A DNA stretch of 16,279 nt from JANNRR01 sp043736155 (GTDB lineage Bacteria > Pseudomonadota > Alphaproteobacteria > Rhodobacterales > Rhodobacteraceae): contig JAYTDA010000384.1 in the NCBI GenBank assembly GCA_043736155.1, forward strand, positions 1 through 16,279. The letters run 5' to 3'. Every line of letters begins with the position of its first letter. Within the stretch, counting starts at the first letter, position 1. The translations under genes and the position numbers were made by a program. The notes under the pieces are model-generated. The model was given only the letters and a program-made list of their open reading frames with translations. It did no database searches and was not told where the DNA came from. Shown one piece after another: positions 1-7,148 of this stretch.

Positions 1-1
1 G

Positions 2-265
2 CGGATCGAAGCGCTTTGGCAAGCCGCGCTGCGCCATCTGGACGGCAAGGCGCTGGCCAATGCGGCCAATGGCGATGTCTTGCTGTTCCGGATGCGCGAT
101 GGCGCGATTGCCAAGCATCTGGGCATCGCTGCCCGGGTCGGAGCCGCAGAAGGTGCCAGTTTCATCCATGCCTATAGCGGGCATGGCGTCGTTGAAAGCC
201 CGCTGTCTGAGCCATGGCGGCGCCGCATCGTGGCGCGTTTCGCATTTCCCAAAGGAGCCGCTTGA
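2..265 (+). CDS. g14: GTA NlpC/P60-type tail peptidase (g14), C-terminal part
   Basis: Partial gene cut by the left window edge. The open frame from base 2 encodes the last 87 residues of an NlpC/P60 cysteine peptidase of the type carried in RcGTA tail clusters. Visible hallmarks are a GDVLLFR strand, then KHLGI with a His at 116-118, and FIHAY with a second His at 167-169. In NlpC/P60 enzymes (for example E. coli Spr) these two His positions belong to the Cys-His-His triad; the Cys would lie upstream of the window. The family cleaves peptidoglycan stem peptides, and in GTA tails it is thought to help the tail cross the cell wall. The stop codon TGA shares its last base with the ATG of the next gene, as expected for translational coupling in the GTA operon. 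Identification rests on the motifs plus the g15 gene that follows. Confidence 0.85.
   Translation, partial: RIEALWQAALRHLDGKALANAANGDVLLFRMRDGAIAKHLGIAARVGAAEGASFIHAYSGHGVVESPLSEPWRRRIVARFAFPKGAA
251..257 (+). promoter_or_regulatory. Ribosome binding site deciding the g15 start
   Basis: AAAGGAG lies 7 nt before the ATG at 265. It supports that ATG over the in-frame upstream ATG at 214, which has no such site and would overlap g14 by about 50 bp. Confidence 0.8.
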
Positions 266-3200
266 TGGCGACCATACTACTTTCAGCGATTGGGGCGGGG
301 CTGGGTGCGGGCTTTGGCGGAACCGTTCTGGGCCTGTCTGGAGCGGTCATTGGCCGCGCGGTCGGTGCCACGCTGGGGCGGGTGATCGACCAGCGCCTGA
401 TGGGGGCGGGATCAGAAGCGGTTGAAACCGGCAGGGTCGAGCGGTTTCGCCTGACCGGTGCCAGCGAAGGTGCCCCGGTTGCCCGGCTGTTTGGCCGGAT
501 GCGGGTGGGAGGCCAGATCATCTGGGCCTCGCGGTTTCTGGAAAGCGTTGCCACTTCGGGTGGCGGCAAGGGGACGCCGCGGCCCTCAACCACCACATTC
601 TCCTATACTGTCAGCCTGGCCATTGCGCTGTGCGAAGGCGAGATTGCCCGGGTTGGCCGGATTTGGGCCGACGGGATCGAGATCGGTGCCGCCGAATTGA
701 ACATGCGTGTCTATTCTGGCAGCGAAACCCAGTTGGCCGACCCCAAGATCGAAGCTGTGGAGGGGGCCGGGAATGCGCCAGGTTATCGCGGCCTGGCCTA
801 TGTGGTGATTGAAGATCTGGCGCTGGCGCGGTTTGGCAATCGGGTGCCGCAATTCACCTTTGAAGTCGTGCGCCCGGCGCATGTCACCAAACCGGGCGTG
901 GTTCCTGATCTGAGCCAAGCCATCAGGGCTGTGGCATTGATGCCGGGCACCGGGGAATATGCGCTGGCAACCACACCCGTGCACTATTCCCTTGGCCCCG
1001 GGGTCAACCGCTCTGCCAACCTCAATACCCCCAGTGGCAAAAGCGATCTGGACACCTCATTGGACATGTTGCGCGGTGAGTTGCCGAATTGTGCTGCGGT
1101 ATCCCTGGTGGTGTCGTGGTTTGGCAACGACCTGCGGTGCGGCAATTGCATGGTGAAGCCAAAGGTTGAGCAGACCGGCAATGATGGCGTCGGCATGCCC
1201 TGGACCGTCAGCGGGATCACGCGTGCTGCTGCGGCAGTTGTGGCGCAGTCGGGGGGCAGGCCGGTTTACGGTGGCACCCCGGCAGATGCATCGGTGATCG
1301 AAGCTATTCAAGCGGTTCATGCCGGTGGTCAGTCGGTGATGTTTTACCCGTTCCTGCTGATGGAACAGTTGACGGGCAATGGTCTGACCGACCCATGGAC
1401 CGGTGCCGCTGATCAGCCAACCCTGCCCTGGCGCGGTCGGATCACGCTGTCGGCGGCCCCGGGGCAGCCCGGATCGCCGGATCGCACAGCAACGGCTGAC
1501 GCGCAGGTTGCCGCATTTCTTGGCACGGTGCAGGTGTCTGATTTCACCATTGTAGCCGGGAACGTGTCTTATAACGGACCTGCCGAATTTTCCCTTCGCC
1601 GGTTCATCTTGCATTATGCCGCTTTGGCTGCTGCCGCAGGCGGTGTTGAGGCCTTTTGCATCGGATCGGAAATGCGCGGCCTGACGCAGGTTCGCGGGGC
1701 TGGCGATGCCTTTGTGGTGGTCAACGGGTTGAAGCAACTGGCCGCCGATGTTCGTTCCATCCTTGGCCCTTCGACCAAGATCGGCTACGCGGCGGACTGG
1801 TCGGAATATTTCGGGTACCAAAGCCCGGAAGGGTCGCTGTATTTCCATCTGGACCCGCTATGGTCCGATACCAATATCGATTTCATCGGCATCGACAACT
1901 ATATGCCGGTTGCCGATTGGCGCGACGGATTTGACCATGCCGACGCCGGTTATGGTGCCATCTACAATCTGGACTATCTGAAGGCCAATATTGCAGGCGG
2001 CGAAGGGTTTGACTGGTATTATGACTCGGTTCAGGGTGCCGATGCCCAGATCAGGTTGCCGATCACTGACGGAGCCTATGGCGAGCCCTGGGTCTATCGC
2101 TACAAGGATCTGAAAAGCTGGTGGTCCTTGCCACATCATGAACGGATCAGTGGTGTGCGGCAGGCTTCGCCAACGGCTTGGATCCCAGAATCCAAACCGT
2201 TTTGGTTCACCGAACTGGGGTGCGCCGCAATTGACAAGGGAGCCAATGAACCCAACCGGTTTCTTGATCCGAAATCGGCGGAATCCGGGATTCCGCGTTA
2301 TTCCAACGGTCGCCGCGATGATCTGATGCAGATGCAGTATTTGCGGGCCCTGTCGGATTTCTGGGCCGATACCGCCAATAACCCGGTTTCGGCGCTTTAT
2401 GCGGCAGCGATGGTCGATATGTCGCGTGCGCATGTCTGGGCCTGGGATGCACGGCCGTATCCGCAGTTTCCGAACAATCTGGACCTGTGGAGTGATGGGG
2501 AGAATTACACAAGGGGTCACTGGATTGTTGGGCGAACCACGGCGCAGCCGCTGGCCAATGTGGTTGCGGAGCTTTGCGAGGCCGGTGGCCTGACAGATTA
2601 CGACACCGACAGGCTGTATGGCGCGGTGCGCGGCTATTCGGTTTCAAGTGGCGAAACTGCACGGGCAGCCTTGCAGCCGCTGATGTTGGCCTATGGGTTT
2701 GACAGTCTGGAACGGGACGGCGAAATCGGGTTCCGGATGCGGGATGGCAACCCGGTTGCCGTGCTGGACCCGAAAAGACTGGTTCAGACCAGACAGCGCG
2801 ACGGGCGCCTGGAAACGCGGCGGCTACCATCGGCTGAAGTTGCGGGGCGGGTGCGGCTGAATTTCATCGGCGCCGAGGGGGATTATGAAGTCCGCAGCGC
2901 CGAGGCAATCTTTCCCGATGATGTCTCACGCAGTGTCGATCAGACCGAGCTTGCGCTGGTGCTGACCCTCGCCGAAGGGCGCGGACTTGCGGAGCGCTGG
3001 CTGGCCGAAGCCCGGGTGGCGCGCGATATCGTGCAATTCGATCTGCCGCCATCGCAAAGCCATCTGGGTGCTGCGGATGTCGTGGAGATGGATGCCGGGG
3101 AAGGGCCGTTGCGCTATCGGATCGACCGGGTCGAGCAGGGAAATGCCAGCACCGTCGAAGCAGTCCGGATCGAAGAGGGGTTGTACCTGCCCAGCGATCT

Positions 3201-4176
3201 GGCCGAGGAGCGGATCGTGCCACGGCCGTTTGTGGCACCGGTGCCGACCTATCCGGTCTTTCTGGATCTGCCGCTGCTGACCGGTTCAGAGGTGGAGCAT
3301 CAGCCGCATCTGGCGGTGACGGCAACGCCCTGGCCCGGATCGGTTGCCGCCTACAGTTCAGACAGCGACTCCGGCTATGTGTTGAACCGGCTGTTGGCGG
3401 CATCGGCCACGATTGGGGTGACACAAACCGCGCTTTTCCGCCAGCCGCCCGGGCTTTGGGACCGCTCTGCCCCTTTGCGTGTCCAGGTTTTCGGCGGGGC
3501 CCTGGCTTCGGCAACCACCGATGCTGTGCTGAATGGTGCCAATCTGATGGCGATTGGCGACGGGTCACCCGGAAACTGGGAATTGTTTCAGTATGCCAAT
3601 GCAACGCTGGTTGCACCACAGACCTATGACCTGAGTTTGCGGCTGCGCGGGCAACTGGGCAGCGACGCGCTGGCCCCGGCCTCCTGGCCGCCCGGCAGTC
3701 AGGTTGTCCTGATCAACTCTGCCTTGCAGCAGATTGATCTGGCGATGTCCGCCCGGGGACTGGCGCGGCATTACCGCATTGGTGCAGCGCTTCGGCCGGT
3801 AGACGACCCATCCTATGTGCATCGGATCGATGCATTCGACGGTATCGGGCTGCGACCCTATTCACCATCTCATCTGACGGCGGTTTCAATTGCAGGTGGC
3901 GACCGGGTGTTCAGCTGGATCAGACGAACCAGGATAGATGGTGACAGTTGGGCCTCGGTTGAAGTGCCGCTGGGCGAGGCTTCGGAAAGCTATCTGGTGC
4001 AGGTGCTGCAGGGATCGACCCTGGTGCGCACAGCAACCGTGACTTCGCCCGGTTGGACCTACAGCAGCGTGCAGCAGGCGGGTGATGCCGTCATCGTGCC
4101 CTTTACCATTCAGGTCGCGCAAATATCGGACCGGTTTGGAGCCGGGCTTTTCAAGGGGATTGTGATCGATGTCTGA
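265..4176 (+). CDS. g15: GTA tail-tip megatron protein g15 (GTA TIM-barrel-like/phage tail protein)
   Basis: Encodes 1303 residues, about the size of R. capsulatus Rcc01698. It matches the GTA TIM-barrel/phage-tail family, whose members form the baseplate 'megatron' that contacts the cell surface and helps open a path for DNA. The N-terminus (residues 1-50) is a Gly/Ala-rich hydrophobic stretch (MATILLSAIGAGLGAGFGG). Roughly residues 430-730 carry glycoside-hydrolase-like barrel motifs: FCIGSEMRG (Glu469), GYAADWSEYFGYQ, DFIGIDNYMPVADWRDG (Asp539) and PFWFTELGCAAIDKGANEP (Glu650). Glu469 and Glu650 sit where barrel glycosidases carry their acid/base and nucleophile, but catalysis is not proven. 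The middle and C-terminal parts are phage-tail baseplate-like. The start at 265 is chosen for its RBS and the TGATG junction with g14. The last 8 bases overlap the start of the fibre gene. The frame is intact, so the gene appears functional. Confidence 0.93.
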   Translation: MATILLSAIGAGLGAGFGGTVLGLSGAVIGRAVGATLGRVIDQRLMGAGSEAVETGRVERFRLTGASEGAPVARLFGRMRVGGQIIWASRFLESVATSGGGKGTPRPSTTTFSYTVSLAIALCEGEIARVGRIWADGIEIGAAELNMRVYSGSETQLADPKIEAVEGAGNAPGYRGLAYVVIEDLALARFGNRVPQFTFEVVRPAHVTKPGVVPDLSQAIRAVALMPGTGEYALATTPVHYSLGPGVNRSANLNTPSGKSDLDTSLDMLRGELPNCAAVSLVVSWFGNDLRCGNCMVKPKVEQTGNDGVGMPWTVSGITRAAAAVVAQSGGRPVYGGTPADASVIEAIQAVHAGGQSVMFYPFLLMEQLTGNGLTDPWTGAADQPTLPWRGRITLSAAPGQPGSPDRTATADAQVAAFLGTVQVSDFTIVAGNVSYNGPAEFSLRRFILHYAALAAAAGGVEAFCIGSEMRGLTQVRGAGDAFVVVNGLKQLAADVRSILGPSTKIGYAADWSEYFGYQSPEGSLYFHLDPLWSDTNIDFIGIDNYMPVADWRDGFDHADAGYGAIYNLDYLKANIAGGEGFDWYYDSVQGADAQIRLPITDGAYGEPWVYRYKDLKSWWSLPHHERISGVRQASPTAWIPESKPFWFTELGCAAIDKGANEPNRFLDPKSAESGIPRYSNGRRDDLMQMQYLRALSDFWADTANNPVSALYAAAMVDMSRAHVWAWDARPYPQFPNNLDLWSDGENYTRGHWIVGRTTAQPLANVVAELCEAGGLTDYDTDRLYGAVRGYSVSSGETARAALQPLMLAYGFDSLERDGEIGFRMRDGNPVAVLDPKRLVQTRQRDGRLETRRLPSAEVAGRVRLNFIGAEGDYEVRSAEAIFPDDVSRSVDQTELALVLTLAEGRGLAERWLAEARVARDIVQFDLPPSQSHLGAADVVEMDAGEGPLRYRIDRVEQGNASTVEAVRIEEGLYLPSDLAEERIVPRPFVAPVPTYPVFLDLPLLTGSEVEHQPHLAVTATPWPGSVAAYSSDSDSGYVLNRLLAASATIGVTQTALFRQPPGLWDRSAPLRVQVFGGALASATTDAVLNGANLMAIGDGSPGNWELFQYANATLVAPQTYDLSLRLRGQLGSDALAPASWPPGSQVVLINSALQQIDLAMSARGLARHYRIGAALRPVDDPSYVHRIDAFDGIGLRPYSPSHLTAVSIAGGDRVFSWIRRTRIDGDSWASVEVPLGEASESYLVQVLQGSTLVRTATVTSPGWTYSSVQQAGDAVIVPFTIQVAQISDRFGAGLFKGIVIDV

Positions 4177-6175
4177 AACCACGCAACTTGGATTGCCGCT
4201 GTTGCAGCCCTCGCAGGCGCAAAAGCATGTGACGGTCAATGACGCCATGACGGTGCTGGACACTGTTGTGCAGCTTTCTGTCAAGGACAGTGTTCTCAAC
4301 ATTCCTCCCTCGCTTCCGGCCGAGGGTGACCGCTATATCGTCGGGCCAGTCCCTACCGGAACTTGGTCCGGGAAGGCGCGTCAGGTCGCGGCATGGGTCG
4401 GAAGTGCGTGGGTATTCCACGCCCCGGCACAGGGTTGGATTGCCTGGGACGAAACCACCGCTAAGGCACTGGTTTTCACCGCAACCAATTGGCAATCACT
4501 CGTCAGCAGCTCCTTTCCCAACAGTGTCGCGGACTTTGGCATCGGGGCTTCGCCAGATATCACCAATAAGTTCGTGTTTTCCGGGACCAACAGCCTGTTC
4601 ACCAGTGCCGGGTCAATCGATCAGACTGTCAACAAGGCGGCATCAGGCAATGATGCATCCCTGACATTCAAGACCGGCTTCAGCACGCGCGCCCTGGTGG
4701 GTTTGCTGGCAGACGACAACTTTTCCCTGAAAGTCAGCAACAACGGCGCTTCCTTTGCCACACCGTTGGTCGCCAACGCTGCAAGCGGAAAACTGTCCAC
4801 GCTGCTGGTGTCGGCGGCTGGACTGCAGTTGAGCGACGCTGCCGATGCGACCAAGGTGGCGCAATTTTCGCTGTCTGGCATCGCGACTGGAACCACCCGG
4901 ACCTACAGCCTGCCGGATACCAGTCAGACGCTGGCGCATATTGGCGGTGCAAGTCAAACCTTCGCGGGGCAGGTTACGCTGTCCAACGCTGTCGCCAATC
5001 TGGGCACTTCAGTTGCCACGGCGACCTACAGCCTTGGCAACGGGGCAACGGGTTCGGGCGTGACCAAAACGATCAATCTGGGCACCTCTGGCGTCTCGGG
5101 TTCGACAACGGTGGTGAACGTCGGTTCGGCCACTTCGGGGGCAGGCGGTTCGCTGGTCGTCAATACGCCCACAGTCACTTTTGCCAGCAGCGTGGCTGCG
5201 GTAGGCATGGCTCAATCCAATCTGACGGCAGGTCAGGTTGGAATAGGGGGCGCGACAGCGGATGCCACCAACCGGCTGAGCGTCAACAGTTCCAATGTCC
5301 TGCTGAACAACGCCGGTGCATCAGTCGATGTTGCTCTGAACAAGGCTGCAAGTGGCAATGATGCCTCTGTCACCTTCAAATCGGGTTTCAGCACCCGGGC
5401 GCTGTTGGGGCTATTGGCAACGGAGGATCTGACGCTGAAGGTCAGTCCGGATGGAACCGTCTATTTCGACGGTCTTGTGGTGGACCGCACCACTGGCCGG
5501 GTTACCTTGCCGCAAGGTGCGCGGCTGGGGCCACTTTCTGCCGACCCGTCCAGCCCATTGGATGGCACGATCTGGTACAATTCAACCACGTCGCAGGTCC
5601 GAGCCCGGATGAACGGAGCAACTCGGATCATCGCCACCGACGACATAGCTTTCGTCCAACCCGGCACAGGTGACTATATGTCCACCTCGATGGGATCGGG
5701 ATCGACCTTTGCCACGGCTGCCGGAGTGATCGGGCGATTTGACCTGTTCCCCTATGTGCCAAGAGGCGATTTTGTTGCCGACCAGATCGCCTTGAACGTC
5801 ACCACCGCCGTGGCCGCAGCACAAGGCAAATTGCTGGTTTATGGCAGCAACGCCCTCGGACAACCGACAACGCGGCTGTTTGAATCCGCAGCGCTGGATT
5901 TCAGCACCACTGGGTTCAAGTCGACTGCGCTGAGTGTGACATTCCGGAAGGGGCAGGTGTTCTGGATCGGCCTCCGGCACAGTTCTACGGCCGCAACCAC
6001 CACCTTTGCTCCCAGTGCCACGCCTGACTTGACAACATCCGACTTGAATGTTCAACTTCGCAAGGTCTTGCGGCGAACCCTTGCATTTGCGACGGCTGCG
6101 CCTGATCCGTGGGGCTACCTGTCCACGGAAACCGCCAACGGTTCGGCCGCAGCGACCTATCTGCGCTCAACCTGA
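4169..6175 (+). CDS. DUF2793-type GTA tail fibre protein (Rcc00171-like)
   Basis: 668 residues, starting inside the end of g15 (8-bp overlap ATGTCTGA), so expression is probably coupled to it. Residues 1 to about 110 form a DUF2793 domain (starts MSETTQLGLPLLQPSQAQKH; Trp-rich WVGSAWVFHAPAQGWIAWDE), which by its N-terminal place should attach to the tail. Two homologous modules of about 82 residues follow, at 131-212 and 366-447, each with a core NKAASGNDAS.TFK.GFSTRAL. Between them is a Ser/Thr/Gly-rich stretch with fibre-like motifs (TYSLPDTSQTLAHIGGASQT; INLGTSGVSGSTTVVNVG). Residues about 495-668 form a separate beta-rich C-terminal domain, probably the receptor-binding tip. No signal peptide or membrane segment is seen. 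In R. capsulatus the tail-fibre gene rcc00171 lies away from the main GTA cluster; here a fibre-like gene follows g15 directly. The link to Rcc00171 is inferred from domain type and context. Confidence 0.82.
   Translation: MSETTQLGLPLLQPSQAQKHVTVNDAMTVLDTVVQLSVKDSVLNIPPSLPAEGDRYIVGPVPTGTWSGKARQVAAWVGSAWVFHAPAQGWIAWDETTAKALVFTATNWQSLVSSSFPNSVADFGIGASPDITNKFVFSGTNSLFTSAGSIDQTVNKAASGNDASLTFKTGFSTRALVGLLADDNFSLKVSNNGASFATPLVANAASGKLSTLLVSAAGLQLSDAADATKVAQFSLSGIATGTTRTYSLPDTSQTLAHIGGASQTFAGQVTLSNAVANLGTSVATATYSLGNGATGSGVTKTINLGTSGVSGSTTVVNVGSATSGAGGSLVVNTPTVTFASSVAAVGMAQSNLTAGQVGIGGATADATNRLSVNSSNVLLNNAGASVDVALNKAASGNDASVTFKSGFSTRALLGLLATEDLTLKVSPDGTVYFDGLVVDRTTGRVTLPQGARLGPLSADPSSPLDGTIWYNSTTSQVRARMNGATRIIATDDIAFVQPGTGDYMSTSMGSGSTFATAAGVIGRFDLFPYVPRGDFVADQIALNVTTAVAAAQGKLLVYGSNALGQPTTRLFESAALDFSTTGFKSTALSVTFRKGQVFWIGLRHSSTAATTTFAPSATPDLTTSDLNVQLRKVLRRTLAFATAAPDPWGYLSTETANGSAAATYLRST
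4631..5420 (+). repeat. Internal direct repeat coding for fibre modules
   Basis: The DNA from 4631 (aacaaggcggcatcaggcaa) recurs about 80% identical from 5339 (aacaaggctgcaagtggcaa). The phase is the same and the offset is 708 bp (236 codons). The copies encode NKAASGNDASLTFKTGFSTR and NKAASGNDASVTFKSGFSTR, the cores of the two fibre modules. It is an intragenic duplication rather than a mobile element. Confidence 0.85.
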
Positions 6176-6201
6176 TCCATGGATCCACGGTGCCATCGGG
6201 G

Positions 6202-6230
6202 TTGCAAAATCAAGGTGTGAGCCCCAATAT
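6202..6230 (+). promoter_or_regulatory. Possible cysE promoter
   Basis: TTGCAA at 6202-6207 (4/6 match to the -35 consensus) is followed after 17 bp by CAATAT at 6225-6230 (3/6 match to -10). It lies in the 104-bp gap between the tail-fibre gene and cysE, 50 bp before the cysE start. It would let cysE be expressed apart from the GTA operon. The matches are weak and this is only a candidate. Confidence 0.3.
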
Positions 6231-6279
6231 CGGGAAACAGCCTGCTTTGGTGTGGGCATTTTTCCCGGAGGAGGGCGCG

Positions 6280-7089
6280 ATGGCCGAAACCTATGCCAAG
6301 CTGGCGAAAGTTGATCCGGTCTGGAGCAGGATTCAGGAAGAGGCGCAGGATGCTGTGCGGTGTGAGCCCCTGTTGGGTGGGTTGATCCATTCCAGCCTGC
6401 TTCATCACGCCACGATGGAACGGGCGCTTGCCTATCGCTTTTCGCTGAAGCTGGCCTCCGGCGAGATGTCGGAACAGATCTTGCGCGAAATTGCTGATGA
6501 GGCCTATGTCCTGTCTCCTGACCTTGGACAATCGGCGCGGGCTGATCTGGTTGCTGTCTATGAACGTGACCCGGCCTGCCATCGGTTCTTGCAGCCCATT
6601 CTGTTTTTCAAGGGCTACCAGGCAATTCAGGCCTATCGGGTTGGCCATTGGCTTTGGTCTATCGGGCGGACTGACCTCGCCTATTTCGTGCAGATGCGGG
6701 TGTCTGAGGTGTTCGGTGTGGATATCCATCCGGCTGCCCGTGTTGGCCGAGGCATCATGGTCGACCATGCCCATTCCATTGTGATCGGGGAAACGGCGGT
6801 GGTCGGCGATAACGTCTCGATGTTGCATTCGGTGACTTTGGGTGGCACTGGCAAGGAAGACGGCGACCGGCATCCCAAAATCGGTGACGGCGTGATGATC
6901 GGTGCGGGGGCCAAGGTGCTTGGGAACATCACGGTTGGCCACTGCAGCAGGATTGCCGCTGGTTCCGTAGTGCTGGAGGATGTGCCGCCTTGCACCACCG
7001 TTGCCGGAGTTCCGGCACGGGTTATTGGCAAGGCCGGGTGTGAGCAACCCTCGGTGATGATGGATCAGCTACTCAGAACATGTGACTGA
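6280..7089 (+). CDS. cysE: Serine O-acetyltransferase CysE
   Basis: 269 residues, close to the 273 of E. coli CysE. It catalyses L-serine + acetyl-CoA to O-acetyl-L-serine, the first step of cysteine synthesis, in the cytoplasm. The N-terminal half (to about residue 140) is the helical SATase domain; the C-terminal half is a left-handed beta-helix of hexapeptide repeats. The active-site motifs are complete: DIHPAA (Asp148), GIMVDHAHSIVIGETA (His163) and VTLGGTGKEDGDRHPKIG (His198), each 5 residues after E. coli Asp143, His158 and His193. The C-terminus VPARVIGKAG...LLRTCD resembles tails that dock into O-acetylserine sulfhydrylase. The ATG at 6280 has GGAGGAG 6 nt before it; an in-frame ATG at 6109 lacks an RBS and lies inside the fibre gene. 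It follows the GTA genes on the same strand after about 100 bp and converges with pdhC. Confidence 0.95.
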   Translation: MAETYAKLAKVDPVWSRIQEEAQDAVRCEPLLGGLIHSSLLHHATMERALAYRFSLKLASGEMSEQILREIADEAYVLSPDLGQSARADLVAVYERDPACHRFLQPILFFKGYQAIQAYRVGHWLWSIGRTDLAYFVQMRVSEVFGVDIHPAARVGRGIMVDHAHSIVIGETAVVGDNVSMLHSVTLGGTGKEDGDRHPKIGDGVMIGAGAKVLGNITVGHCSRIAAGSVVLEDVPPCTTVAGVPARVIGKAGCEQPSVMMDQLLRTCD

Positions 7090-7111
7090 CATCCATTATT
7101 TCAAATGGATG
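7090..7111. terminator. Stem-loop between convergent cysE and pdhC
   Basis: CATCCATT at 7090-7097 pairs with AATGGATG at 7104-7111 around a 6-nt loop, starting on the base after the cysE stop. It is AT-rich with no immediate U-run (a TTTTT lies about 22 bp further on), so it is a weak intrinsic terminator at best. A second inverted repeat, GCTGGCC (7124-7130) with GGCCAGC (7152-7158), overlaps the end of pdhC. Confidence 0.4.
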
Positions 7112-7148
7112 ACCGACGATATCGCTGGCCATCTTTTTGAATATGGTC

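Noticed and set aside
214..264. Upstream in-frame ATG as start of g15
   Set aside because: No RBS there, overlaps g14 by about 50 bp, and the ATG at 265 has AAAGGAG and a TGATG junction.
6109..6279. N-terminal extension of cysE
   Set aside because: The extension lies partly inside the fibre gene, has no RBS and is not part of the CysE family; the start at 6280 has GGAGGAG.
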